Shown here piece after piece: positions 1 through 11,609 of a stretch of DNA of 64,000 nt (the stretch's first letter is position 1; each line of letters opens with the position of its first letter). Origin of the DNA: Streptomyces deccanensis (GTDB taxonomy: Bacteria; Actinomycetota; Actinomycetes; Streptomycetales; Streptomycetaceae); NCBI RefSeq assembly GCF_022385335.1, contig NZ_CP092431.1, positions 8,990,001 to 9,054,000 of the forward strand, in the 5' to 3' direction. A program made the position numbers and the translations under genes. The notes beneath the pieces are model-generated. The model worked only from the letters and a program-made list of their open reading frames with translations. It was not told the origin of the DNA and made no database searches.

Positions 1-3252
<3,252 letters not shown>

Positions 3253-3520
3253 CGCTCGCCTCCCGAGGGACGCGGGGAGCGGCCGGGGAACCGTATGTCG
3301 TGTCCCGAGGGCCGTATGTGATGTGTCGTCACCTTGCCACCTGCTCGAATCCGGAGTGCGTGTTCTCGCTTGCCCGGACGCGTGTGCGACAACGGGCGCG
3401 ACCGCTCATCCTGCCGTATCCGTACGGCTGATCGGCACCGGACCTGCGTGGATCGGCCGACGACAGGCCCCGCGCCGGCGGGAATGTCCGGATGTGCTCG
3501 GCGGTGGGGCGACCTCCTCC

Positions 3521-4483
3521 TCAGATCACCTTCAGCCGGACCAGCGCACCCAGCGTCAACGCCCCCGGCAGCAACGGCAGCCAGACCGTGACGACCCGGA
3601 ACGCCAGCACCACCGCCGTCGCCACGGCCGTCGGGCCACCGGCCGCCACCAGCGCGACCACGAGCGCGGCCTCCACCGAACCGAGCCCGCCCGGCGTCGG
3701 GACGAGGGCGACCGCGACCGTGGCGGCGAGATAGGCGAGCGCCATGTGCGTCACGGGGATGTCGAGCCCCAACGCCAGCCCCACGGTGACCAGTACACCC
3801 GCCTGGAGCGCCGGGAACGCCAGCGAGCCGCCCCACAGCGCCAGCACCCGCGTCGGGCGCGCGTGCACCGCGCGGGCCTCGCCCAGCGCGGTGCGTACGA
3901 AACCGAACACGGCCGAACGCAGCCGTCGTACCAGGAACACCGCGGCCACCGCCCCGCACGCGACGACGACGGCCGCGACCAGCAGGGGGGTCGACGTGCC
4001 CGCGGGCAGCAGCGGGCCGAGGCGCAGGGCCCGGGGGAACGCCACCAGCAGCGCCAGCAGCAGGCCGACGCGGGCGACGGACTCCGCCAGCAGATATAGC
4101 GCGAGCGCCGCCGACGAACGCGCGGCCGACACCCCGCACACCATCATGAACCGCAGGTTCACCGCGCTCGCGCCGAGGCCCGTCGGCAGCAGGTGATTCG
4201 CCGCGCCCGCCGCGAACTGGGTGGCCAGCAACCGCCGCACGGGCAGCCGCTCGACGAGCGCCCCCTGCCGGGTCACGGCCGCCGCGACCCAGGTCAGACA
4301 GGTCACGCCGACCGCCGCGACCAGCCACGGCCACCGCGCGGTCGCGAGATGGGCGAAGCCCTCGGCGAGAACGGAACGGTGCCGCACGGCCACCACCAGG
4401 ACCAGCGCGAGGGGAAGCAGACAGAGGATCCGCCGTACCGGAACGCGCCGGGTGAGTGGTCGGGGAAGCTGGGTCGCTGTCAC
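3521..4483 (-). CDS. Flippase-like membrane protein (lysylphosphatidylglycerol synthase TM / YbhN-AglD family)
   Basis: A 320-residue integral membrane protein with about eight hydrophobic segments and the family motifs GAANHLLPTGLGASAVNLRF (about 92-111) and VALVPTPGGLGSVEAALV (about 258-275). These occur in the membrane domain of MprF-type and dolichol-phosphate-mannose-type flippases. It lacks any soluble aminoacyltransferase domain, so lipid lysinylation is not supported; lipid or glycolipid translocation is the family-based guess. It is divergent from the ABC exporter at 4652. The 268-bp gap on its 3' side (3253-3520) shows only a short imperfect direct repeat of ccgtatgt and no gene. 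Confidence 0.85.
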   Translation of the reverse strand: MTATQLPRPLTRRVPVRRILCLLPLALVLVVAVRHRSVLAEGFAHLATARWPWLVAAVGVTCLTWVAAAVTRQGALVERLPVRRLLATQFAAGAANHLLPTGLGASAVNLRFMMVCGVSAARSSAALALYLLAESVARVGLLLALLVAFPRALRLGPLLPAGTSTPLLVAAVVVACGAVAAVFLVRRLRSAVFGFVRTALGEARAVHARPTRVLALWGGSLAFPALQAGVLVTVGLALGLDIPVTHMALAYLAATVAVALVPTPGGLGSVEAALVVALVAAGGPTAVATAVVLAFRVVTVWLPLLPGALTLGALVRLKVI

Positions 4484-4576
4484 ACCGGGAGAGGCTCTCC
4501 GCGCCCGGCCAACAGGGGGTTGCGGGCGCGAGGACGGCGGTTGACCGGCGGCGGACAGTCACCGCGCTCCGGCGTA

Positions 4577-4651
4577 CGCCGACATACGCGCGCCGACATA
4601 CGCCGAAATACGTTTGACCTTAAGCTTGGTCGAGGTTCTAGCGTCGTCCGC
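4577..4651 (+). promoter_or_regulatory. Promoter with upstream iterons and MerR-like dyad; predicted leaderless start
   Basis: Three 12-bp direct repeats CGCCGA(C/A)ATACG lie at 4577-4588, 4591-4602 and 4601-4612. They are followed by TTGACC (4614-4619), a 19-bp spacer and TAGCGT (4639-4644). A 19-bp spacer carrying an ACCTTAAG...CGAGGT dyad between the hexamers is the layout of MerR-family activator promoters. Seven bases after the -10 comes the ATG at 4652, so the transcript would begin at or next to the start codon. Confidence 0.6.
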
Positions 4652-6556
4652 ATGAGTATGGAGACCACCGCCTGGACCCAGCTGCAGGGCATGATGACCG
4701 CCCAGCAGCACAGCCGCCCCCTCGCCCGGACGACGTTACGGCGTATCGGCGCCTTCGCCCGTCCACATCGTCGCCGTATCGCGTGGTTCGTCGGCCTCAG
4801 CGTCGTGACCGCGCTGCTCGCCGTGGCGACGCCGGTGCTCGCGGGGAACGTCGTGGACGTGATCGTCTCGGACGGGGACGAGAACCTCGTCGTCCGCCTT
4901 GCCGTGCTCATCGCCGTCATCGCCGTCGCCGAGGCAGCGCTCGGCCTCGTGGCCCGACGCCTGTCGGCGACGCTCGGCGAGGGCCTCATCCTCGATCTGC
5001 GGACCGCCGTCTTCGATCATGTGCAGCGCATGCCGGTCGCGTTCTTCACACGTACTCGTACGGGAGCGCTCGTCAGTCGTCTCAACAACGACGTCATCGG
5101 CGCCCAACGCGCCTTCAGCAACACCCTGTCCGGAGTGGTCGGCAACCTGGTCACGCTGCTGCTCACCCTCGCCGTGATGCTCACCCTCTCCTGGCAGATC
5201 ACCCTGCTCTCCCTCGTCCTGCTGCCCGTCTTCGTGGTCCCCGCCCGGCGCATGGGCCGCCGCATGGCCCGGCTGCAGCGGGAGGCCGCCGACCTCAACG
5301 CGGCCATGGGCACCCGGATGACCGAGCGCTTCTCCGCACCCGGCGCCACCCTCGTCAAGCTCTTCGGCCGCCCCGACGACGAGTCCGCCGAGTTCGCCGA
5401 ACGGGCCCGCCGGGTACGGGACATCGGCATCCGTACGGCGATGGCGCAGTCGGCGTTCATCACCGCCCTCACCCTCGTCTCCGCCCTCGCGCTCGCCCTG
5501 GTGTACGGCCTCGGCGGCTGGTTCGCGCTGCGCGGCACCCTGGAGGCCGGCGCGATCGTGTCCCTCGCCCTGCTGCTGACCCGGCTGTACGCGCCCCTGA
5601 CCGCGCTGGCCGGGGCGCGCGTCGAAGTCATGAGCGCCCTGGTGAGCTTCGAGCGTGTCTTCGAGGTATTGGACCTCAAGCCGCTCATCGAGGAGAAGCC
5701 CGACGCCCGCGAGGTCCCCGAGGGCCCGGTCGCCGTCGAGTTCGACGACGTCCGCTTCGGCTACCCGTCCGCCGACAAGGTCTCCCTCGCCTCCCTGGAG
5801 GAGGTGGCCTCCCTCGACACCCGGGGCGGCACCGAGGTCCTGCACGGCGTCTCCTTCCGCGCCGAACCCGGCCAGACCGTCGCCCTCGTCGGCTCCTCGG
5901 GGGCCGGCAAGTCCACCGTCGCGCAACTCCTGCCCCGGCTCTACGACGCGGACTCGGGCACGGTCCGGATCGGCGGTGTCGACGTACGCGACCTCGGCGC
6001 GGCCTCCCTGCGCGCCACCCTCGGCATGGTCACCCAGGACGGCCACCTCTTCCACGACACCGTTCGCGCCAACCTGCTCCTCGCCCGCCCCGAGGCCACG
6101 GACGAAGAGCTGTGGGAGGTGCTGCGCCGAGCCCGCCTCGACGACCTCGTACGCTCCCTGCCCGACGCCCTCGACACCGTCGTCGGCGAGCGCGGCTACC
6201 GCCTCTCCGGTGGCGAACGCCAGCGCATGACGATCGCCCGGCTGCTCCTGGCCCGCCAGCGCGTCGTCATCCTCGACGAGGCCACCGCCCACCTCGACAA
6301 CACCTCGGAGGCCGCCGTCCAGGAGGCCCTCGCCGAGGCGCTGGAGGGCAGGACCGCCGTGGTCATCGCCCACCGCCTGTCGACCGTCCGCACCGCCGAC
6401 CAGATCCTCGTCGTCGAGGCGGGCCGGATCGTGGAGCGCGGCCGGCACGAGGAACTGCTCGCGGCGGGCGGACGGTACGCGGAGCTGTACCGGACCCAGT
6501 TCGAGAGGTCGACGGCCCATGAAACCGCGGCGGAGGCACCGGTCGCGGCGGTCTGA
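4652..6556 (+). CDS. ABC exporter, fused permease and ATPase; contains a TTA codon
   Basis: A 634-residue half-transporter of the multidrug/lipid exporter type, working as a dimer in the membrane. A six-helix transmembrane domain (about 40-330) is followed by an ATPase domain with Walker A GSSGAGKST (about 414-422), signature LSGGERQ (about 519) and Walker B VVILDEA (about 539), then an H-loop in VIAHRLSTVRT. The start is taken at 4652 because the promoter -10 lies 7 bp upstream; an in-frame extension upstream has no support. Leu29 is encoded by TTA (4736-4738), the codon read by the developmentally regulated bldA tRNA in streptomycetes. Substrate cannot be read from sequence. Confidence 0.95.
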   Translation: MSMETTAWTQLQGMMTAQQHSRPLARTTLRRIGAFARPHRRRIAWFVGLSVVTALLAVATPVLAGNVVDVIVSDGDENLVVRLAVLIAVIAVAEAALGLVARRLSATLGEGLILDLRTAVFDHVQRMPVAFFTRTRTGALVSRLNNDVIGAQRAFSNTLSGVVGNLVTLLLTLAVMLTLSWQITLLSLVLLPVFVVPARRMGRRMARLQREAADLNAAMGTRMTERFSAPGATLVKLFGRPDDESAEFAERARRVRDIGIRTAMAQSAFITALTLVSALALALVYGLGGWFALRGTLEAGAIVSLALLLTRLYAPLTALAGARVEVMSALVSFERVFEVLDLKPLIEEKPDAREVPEGPVAVEFDDVRFGYPSADKVSLASLEEVASLDTRGGTEVLHGVSFRAEPGQTVALVGSSGAGKSTVAQLLPRLYDADSGTVRIGGVDVRDLGAASLRATLGMVTQDGHLFHDTVRANLLLARPEATDEELWEVLRRARLDDLVRSLPDALDTVVGERGYRLSGGERQRMTIARLLLARQRVVILDEATAHLDNTSEAAVQEALAEALEGRTAVVIAHRLSTVRTADQILVVEAGRIVERGRHEELLAAGGRYAELYRTQFERSTAHETAAEAPVAAV

Positions 6557-6578
6557 CGGCCGTGCGGTTCCCCGGGGT

Positions 6579-7265
6579 TCAGCCCTCGACGCCGGTCGTC
6601 GTGTGGGCGGCACCGACCGGCTTGGACTCCGGGGAACCGCGCTGGCGCAGATAGATCGAGAGGATCGCCATCGAGGCGATGGCGAGGAACTCGGACTGCC
6701 AGTTCTGCAGCGTACGGTTCCAGAAGTCGGCCGAGACGAGGTACTCGCCCCAGCTGTCGGGAGCCTGGAGCTGCCGCAACTGCTCCTCGTTGTACGCCGC
6801 CACACCCGTGATCGACTGGGCCAGCCACGACAGCACGAACACCAACCCCATGACATAACCCAGCGAGCTTGCGTACACCTTGAGACGCAGTCCGCCGGCC
6901 GCCGCCCAGCGGGGGGAGTCCGGGCGGGCGTGCCGCCCCACCCGCTGTTCCTCGTCCGATTCGACCCCGATGCCGTCCGGGTGCTTGGACTCCGGCGAGC
7001 CGCGCTGCACCAGCCACACCGTCAGGAAGACGTACAGGAAGAACTGCAGGTACTCGGACTGCCAGTTCTCCATCACGTCGACCGCGAAGTCGGACGACGT
7101 CACGTACTCGCCCAGCGAGATCTGCTGGAGGCCCTCCGCCGCGAGCTGGTTGTCGAAGTCGGCGTGACCGGCGAACGCCTGGCCGACCAGGGCGAGGACG
7201 AACAACGTCAGGAAGACGAGCCCCAGGCCGTTGTCCCGAGCGAACCGCCGGAGGGATCCCGTCAT
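6579..7265 (-). CDS. DUF6766 family membrane protein
   Basis: A 228-residue protein with four predicted membrane helices arranged as two related halves. Each half holds a WQSE motif (ENWQSEYLQFFLYVF and QNWQSEFLAIASMAI) followed by QRGSPESK, which looks like an internal duplication. From memory this matches the DUF6766 family; no function is known to me. The start ATG at 7265 overlaps the stop of the small upstream peptide gene as ATGA, so translation is probably coupled. It is the last gene of a three-gene minus-strand operon starting with the lipoprotein at 7778. Confidence 0.85.
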   Translation of the reverse strand: MTGSLRRFARDNGLGLVFLTLFVLALVGQAFAGHADFDNQLAAEGLQQISLGEYVTSSDFAVDVMENWQSEYLQFFLYVFLTVWLVQRGSPESKHPDGIGVESDEEQRVGRHARPDSPRWAAAGGLRLKVYASSLGYVMGLVFVLSWLAQSITGVAAYNEEQLRQLQAPDSWGEYLVSADFWNRTLQNWQSEFLAIASMAILSIYLRQRGSPESKPVGAAHTTTGVEG

Positions 7266-7345
7266 CGGTGCAACGCCCCCACCGTGACGCAGTAGGCCAG
7301 GCCGCCCGCGATCACCAGCAGGCACAGGACGAACATGACGCGCAC
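7262..7345 (-). CDS. Small predicted membrane peptide, 27 aa
   Basis: A GTG-start frame encoding VRVMFVLCLLVIAGGLAYCV and seven further residues ending GALHR. It is essentially one hydrophobic helix. A GAGGAC ribosome site precedes the GTG, its stop overlaps the next start as ATGA, and it begins 7 bp after the lipoprotein stop, so it fits tightly between two genes. An internal ATG at 7336 is an alternative start. No family is recognised. It may be a real small membrane protein or a translated leader for the downstream gene. Confidence 0.5.
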   Translation of the reverse strand: MRVMFVLCLLVIAGGLAYCVTVGALHR

Positions 7346-7352
7346 GACGTCC

Positions 7353-7778
7353 TCACCCACCCTTCAGCAGACACTGGTAGGGCCGCTCCGGACGCGGGGC
7401 GCACCCGGCGGCGACGACCTTCCAACCGTCGGAGAACCGCGACAGGAACAAGGTGTCCGCCGAGAACTCCACCCGGGCCTGGCGTCCGGCGACATCGACG
7501 CCCTCGACCGCGTCCTCCGCCGCCGCGACGAACGGAACGTCCTCCTCGACGACAGCCTCCTCGCACGGCGTCCCCGAGGACTGCTCGACCTCGTCCCGGA
7601 CCCCCGGCGCCAGCACCGCGCACAGGGCGACCCCGTCCTCCGCGCCCAGCGCCCGCTCGAAGTCGACGGCCGCGTCCCGGGCCGCCGTACGACGCTCCTC
7701 GACCGACCCGCAGCCGGTCGTCACCAGCAGGACGGCACCCGCCGCGACCCCCCACCGCCACCGCCACCGCCAGGGCAT
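7353..7778 (-). CDS. Small secreted lipoprotein of unknown function
   Basis: 141 residues starting MPWRWRWRWGVAAGAVLLVT, followed by the lipobox TTGC, so signal peptidase II would cleave before Cys and the protein would be lipid-anchored outside the membrane. The mature part has four further cysteines and a fold resembling small DUF4878/NTF2-like lipoproteins (acidic helix with AARDAAVDFERAL, then ARVEFSADTLFLSRFSDGWK), but this assignment is a guess. A GGGAGG site 6 nt before the ATG at 7778 fixes the start; a longer in-frame extension has no ribosome site. It is the first gene of the operon with the 27-aa peptide and the DUF6766 protein. Confidence 0.8.
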   Translation of the reverse strand: MPWRWRWRWGVAAGAVLLVTTGCGSVEERRTAARDAAVDFERALGAEDGVALCAVLAPGVRDEVEQSSGTPCEEAVVEEDVPFVAAAEDAVEGVDVAGRQARVEFSADTLFLSRFSDGWKVVAAGCAPRPERPYQCLLKGG

Positions 7779-7928
7779 CCGGGACCTCCCGTCCGGCCGT
7801 CCGCACACATGCCGTCCGCACACCTGTCGGCGCACACATGTCGACGGACGGTAACCCCGGCGCCCGGCCCACGCCCGGGTGCCGCGCGACAGGCCGAGCC
7901 CGTCGTCCCCCGGCCGGGGCAACCGGCG

Positions 7929-8684
7929 CTACGACCCGTCCCCGCCCGCGCCGCGGTCCCCGCCCACCGGCAGCCGGTACACGGCGAAGGCACGCCGGAT
8001 CACCGGCTGGGCGACATTGCGCACCCGCACCCCACCGCTGGTGATGCCGTGCTCGGTGCCCAGATGGGCGTGACCGTGGACGGCGAGATCGGCCCCCGAC
8101 TCGTCCATCGCCTCGGCCAGCAGGTAACTGCCCAGGAACGGGTAGATCTCCAGCGGTTCACCGACGAGCGTGTCCGGTACGGGGGAGAAGTGGGTGAGTG
8201 CGATACGGACAGCGCAGCCGTCCTCGGCCAACTCGTCCAGCGCGCGGCGCAGTCCGTCCGCGAGCCCTCGGGTGTGACGGACGAAGGCCTTCATCTCGGG
8301 TTCGCCGAACTCGCTGCCGCTGCGCCCGGCGAAGCCGCCGCCGAACCCCTTCGTGCCGGCCACCCCGACCCGTATCCCGTCGACCCGGACGACGGTTCCC
8401 TCGCCCTCTAGCACGGTCACCCCCGCCTCCCGCAGCACGGCCGTCACGTCATCGGGCCGCTCGGCGTGGTGGTCGTGGTTGCCGAGGACGGCGACCACCG
8501 GCACCGGCAGCCCCGCCACCTCGTCGGCGACGACCCGCGCCTCCTCCGGTGTGCCGTGCCGGGTCAGGTCCCCGGCGAGCAGCAGGAGGTCGGCGTGGTC
8601 GGGGAGGGTGTCGAACGCCGGGCGGAGCAGACCTCGGCTGTCCGGCCCCAGATGGATGTCCCCGACGGCCGCGACCCGGATCAC
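7929..8684 (-). CDS. Metallophosphoesterase
   Basis: A 251-residue calcineurin-like phosphoesterase. The dimetal-site motifs appear in the canonical order: GDIH (residues 8-11), GDLTR (about 38-42), GNHDH (about 67-71), a later LTHFSP and the final HGHAH (about 200). No signal peptide is present, so it acts in the cytoplasm. Its ATG overlaps the BON-domain gene stop by 4 nt, giving translational coupling. The substrate (nucleotide, phosphodiester or phosphoprotein) is not determinable. Confidence 0.92.
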   Translation of the reverse strand: MIRVAAVGDIHLGPDSRGLLRPAFDTLPDHADLLLLAGDLTRHGTPEEARVVADEVAGLPVPVVAVLGNHDHHAERPDDVTAVLREAGVTVLEGEGTVVRVDGIRVGVAGTKGFGGGFAGRSGSEFGEPEMKAFVRHTRGLADGLRRALDELAEDGCAVRIALTHFSPVPDTLVGEPLEIYPFLGSYLLAEAMDESGADLAVHGHAHLGTEHGITSGGVRVRNVAQPVIRRAFAVYRLPVGGDRGAGGDGS

Positions 8685-9058
8685 GACAGCTCCTCGGGAC
8701 GGTCCGGCGCGGTGACGTCGGCCAGGGCGATGTCCGCCCGCACGGGCACACCCGGCAGTTCTTCCGCCGCGAGACGCAGGATCGCCTCGCGATCGGCCGC
8801 CGTGGACGCCGTACCGGTGATGTGCACGGCGTCGCCGCGCGCCTCGATCCGCATCCCCAGCTCGGCCAGGTCGCTCCGCGCGAGCCGCTCCTCCAGATGG
8901 GCGATGCGGTACTCGGTGTGCGCCGGCGGGTGCGCGGTGTGGTGTGTGGGGGCGTCCGCCGGTGGTTGTGGGGCGTGGTGTGTTGGGGTGCCCGCCGCTG
9001 GTTGTGCGGCGTGCTGTTCCGGGCCGTCCGCCCGCAGGGGGTCATGTCCTGTCGCCAT
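8681..9058 (-). CDS. BON domain protein
   Basis: 125 residues. The first 45 are low-complexity (His/Pro/Ala-rich, THHAPQPPADAPTHH), then a segment EYRIAHLEERLARSDLAELG leads into a single BON-type alpha/beta domain (IEARGDAVHITGTASTAADR). BON domains usually bind lipid or membrane, but there is no signal peptide here. Its start at 9058 lies inside the 3' end of the nucleotidyltransferase gene (17-bp overlap) and its stop overlaps the phosphoesterase start, so the three genes form one operon. Confidence 0.8.
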   Translation of the reverse strand: MATGHDPLRADGPEQHAAQPAAGTPTHHAPQPPADAPTHHTAHPPAHTEYRIAHLEERLARSDLAELGMRIEARGDAVHITGTASTAADREAILRLAAEELPGVPVRADIALADVTAPDRPEELS

Positions 9059-9659
9059 CGCCGGTCTCCTCCGGCTCGATCACGTTGAGGCGCTCCAGCA
9101 GGAAGAGGAACGCGGCCGGCATCGGCTCGGCGCCGCACTCCTGCCGCACCCGGCCCCAGTCGATCTTCTCGCGCAGTGTGCGGGCGATCGGCAGCACGGC
9201 ACCGAAGTCGCAGTAGTGCTCGGAGAACGCCAGCAGACGCCCGACCAGCAGATCCGTCGCCGCCAGCACGGGCATCCAGACGGACTGGACCGACAGCATC
9301 TCCGCCCGGTCCAGCAGTTCGCGGCTGACCGGCGCCCGGGACGGCCGGAAGATCAGGTCGACCTCCTGGCCGTGGCTCCGGGTCTTCAGCAGCCAGTCCT
9401 CGGGCGGCTCGACCACGGTCAGCCCCGCGGCCTCCAGCGTGCCGGTGACCGCCTCGATGTCCTCCGGCAGCACACAGAAGTCGACGTCGTGCTGGAGCGT
9501 CCCGGGGCCGCCGTGCGCGTACACCGCGACACCGCCCGCCAGCGCGAAGGGATGCCCACCGGCCTTGAGCAGCGAAGCGACCTCCTTGGCCGCTTCGAGG
9601 ATGGCCTGGGTCCGATCGGGAGGGAGCCCGTCGTCGTCCGGGCCGGCGAGATCGCCCAT
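9042..9659 (-). CDS. Nucleotidyltransferase-fold protein
   Basis: 205 residues with the nucleotidyltransferase signature ALAGGVAVYAHGGPGTLQHD followed by VDFCV, and a later EVDLIF that would supply the third carboxylate. It resembles the 'minimal' or AbiEii-like nucleotidyltransferases, with an all-alpha C-terminal part. An alternative start at 9695 (MAIGRGRTIVEGMGD) is possible; I prefer 9659 only weakly, since a GGAAGG sits very close to it. First gene of the operon with the BON and phosphoesterase genes. The role, possibly RNA or protein nucleotidylation, is inference. Confidence 0.8.
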   Translation of the reverse strand: MGDLAGPDDDGLPPDRTQAILEAAKEVASLLKAGGHPFALAGGVAVYAHGGPGTLQHDVDFCVLPEDIEAVTGTLEAAGLTVVEPPEDWLLKTRSHGQEVDLIFRPSRAPVSRELLDRAEMLSVQSVWMPVLAATDLLVGRLLAFSEHYCDFGAVLPIARTLREKIDWGRVRQECGAEPMPAAFLFLLERLNVIEPEETGDGDRT

Positions 9660-9817
9660 GCCTTCCACGATAGTGCGACCCCGGCCGATGGCCATACGTG
9701 CGGGCGCGCGAGCTAACTTTGAGTCATCATGGCAGGTCGGAGCGGTGGGGCTCGGGTCCGGTGTCGGTGTCGGTGCCGGTGCCCGCGCAAGTCGGCGTGG
9801 GCGGTGGAGCGCGCCGC

Positions 9818-11431
9818 TCAGCGTGTGGGGAGCTTGGCGTCGTGGCCCTGCGAACGCGAACACGGGGCGGGGGCGGGGGCCGGGGGCGGGGCGTGCGGGT
9901 CCCCGGCCGACGGCGTGTCGATCCGCAGATGACGCAGCATCAGACCGGCCAGCACCGCGGCGACGAACATCACTCCGGCCGCCGCGTAGGAGGCGAGCCG
10001 CATGCCCTCGGTGAACGCCTCCCGGCTCGCCGTCAGCAGCAGCTCGGCGACGTCGTCCGGCAACTGCGCGGCGACCTGCACGGCCCCGCCCAGCGTCTCG
10101 TGCGCGACCTCGCTCGCCGCCTCGGGGATCCCCGACGGCACGTCGTCGTCCAGGGACCGGCGGTAGACGGCGGCACCGATGCTGCCGAGGACCGCGATAC
10201 CGAGAGCGCCACCGAACTCGGCGCAGGTCTCGGACAGTCCGGAGGCCGAGCCCGCGCGCTCCGGTGGCGCGGCGGCGATGATCAGGTCGGCGACGAGCGT
10301 CAGGACGACGCCCACACCGGCCGCCATCATCGTGGCGCCCGTGATGACGAGGGCGAGTTCGGAATCGGCCTCGACCCGCGCGATGACCCCGAACCCGGCC
10401 GAGGCGAGCAGGAGCGCGGCGGAGATGACGTACGCGGGCCGGATGCTCTGCACGAGGACGGCGGCGAGGGTCGCGCCGACCATGGTCGCGCCGGCGGCCG
10501 GCAGGGTCCACAGACCGGCGCTCCACGGCCGCAGCCCGTACACCAGCTGCAGATACTGCGAGGTGAACAGGCCGAAGCCGACCATGGCGAACATCGCCAG
10601 GACGTTGGTGCCCACCGAGGTGCTGAAGGCGCGCTGCCGGAACAGCGACACATCGAGCAGGGGATGGGTGAGCTTGCGCTGGCGCAGCACGAACACGATG
10701 CCCACCAGGAGCCCGACGCACATGGTCGCCAGCGGGACGACCGCCACGCCGTCCTCGGCGATCTTCTTCATGCCGTAGATGACGGGCAGTACGGCTGCGA
10801 GGCTGAGCGCGGTGCTGAGCAGGTCGAACTCACCGGGATCGGGGTCGCGGAACTCCGGCAGCAGCAGCGGCCCGAGGACGAGCAGCAGCACCATGACGGG
10901 CACGTTGACCAGGAACGCGGAGCCCCACCAGAAGTGCTCCAGGAGCGCCCCGCCGAGGAGGGGGCCGAGTGCCGCGCCGCCGGCCAGGGCGGCGGTCCAC
11001 ACGGAGACGGCGGTACGGCGCTGCTGGTCGTCGCGGAACATGCTGCGGATCAGGGAGAGGGTCGAGGGCATCAGCGTCGCCCCGCCGACACCCAGTAAGG
11101 CCCTTGCCGCGATGAGCATGTCGGCGCTGTCGGCCATGGCGGCCGCGGCCGAGGCGGCGCCGAACGCGGCGGCACCCAGCATGAGCAGCTTCCGGCGGCC
11201 GATGCGGTCGCCGAGCGTACCCATCGTGATGAGCAGGCCGGCCAGCAGGAACGAGTAGATGTCCATGATCCAGAGCAGCTGGGTGCCGCTCGGTTCCAAG
11301 TCGGCGCTGAGGAAGGGCAGAGCGAAATACAGGACGGTCATGTCCATGGAGATGAGGAGCACCGGAAGGGTCAGCACGGCGAGACCGGCCCACTCCCGTC
11401 CGGTCGCCTTCAGTGACGGATCGGTAGCCAT
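9818..11431 (-). CDS. MFS drug exporter, DHA2 (14-helix) type; contains a TTA codon
   Basis: A 537-residue proton-coupled efflux protein. Motifs: DMTVLYFALPFL in helix 1, the loop 2-3 signature GTLGDRIGRRKLLMLGAAAF, and ARALLGVGGATLMPSTLSLI. About 14 membrane segments and an Ala/Pro-rich C-terminus fit the QacA/SmvA group. ATG 11431 is chosen because a palindromic operator lies 10-36 bp upstream; the frame is open further upstream only because it runs through a gene remnant. Leu112 is a TTA codon (complement of 11096-11098), implying bldA dependence. Probably induced by release of a TetR-like repressor, but no repressor gene is adjacent. Confidence 0.93.
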   Translation of the reverse strand: MATDPSLKATGREWAGLAVLTLPVLLISMDMTVLYFALPFLSADLEPSGTQLLWIMDIYSFLLAGLLITMGTLGDRIGRRKLLMLGAAAFGAASAAAAMADSADMLIAARALLGVGGATLMPSTLSLIRSMFRDDQQRRTAVSVWTAALAGGAALGPLLGGALLEHFWWGSAFLVNVPVMVLLLVLGPLLLPEFRDPDPGEFDLLSTALSLAAVLPVIYGMKKIAEDGVAVVPLATMCVGLLVGIVFVLRQRKLTHPLLDVSLFRQRAFSTSVGTNVLAMFAMVGFGLFTSQYLQLVYGLRPWSAGLWTLPAAGATMVGATLAAVLVQSIRPAYVISAALLLASAGFGVIARVEADSELALVITGATMMAAGVGVVLTLVADLIIAAAPPERAGSASGLSETCAEFGGALGIAVLGSIGAAVYRRSLDDDVPSGIPEAASEVAHETLGGAVQVAAQLPDDVAELLLTASREAFTEGMRLASYAAAGVMFVAAVLAGLMLRHLRIDTPSAGDPHAPPPAPAPAPCSRSQGHDAKLPTR

Positions 11432-11440
11432 GAGCCGTAC

Positions 11441-11467
11441 TATACGGTCGTGTAGGACGATCGTATA
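11441..11467. promoter_or_regulatory. 27-bp palindromic operator upstream of the MFS exporter
   Basis: Arms tatacggtcgt (11441-11451) and acgatcgtata (11457-11467) are complementary in 10 of 11 positions, with a 5-bp spacer. Size, A/T-rich ends and location just before the exporter start match TetR-family operators. The flanking gtac/gtat also suggests it covers the promoter. Confidence 0.7.
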
Positions 11468-11609
11468 GATGACTCGCTGATTCTGCTTCAGAGGGGGACA
11501 CGAGCGAGCCCGCTGTGCGATGGCCGAGTTCATGGCACCCGGCGGGGAGGCCCTGCGCACCGTGGGGCGGGGCGTCGGTTCCGCGCCGACGACGCGCCCC
11601 GAAGGAGCA

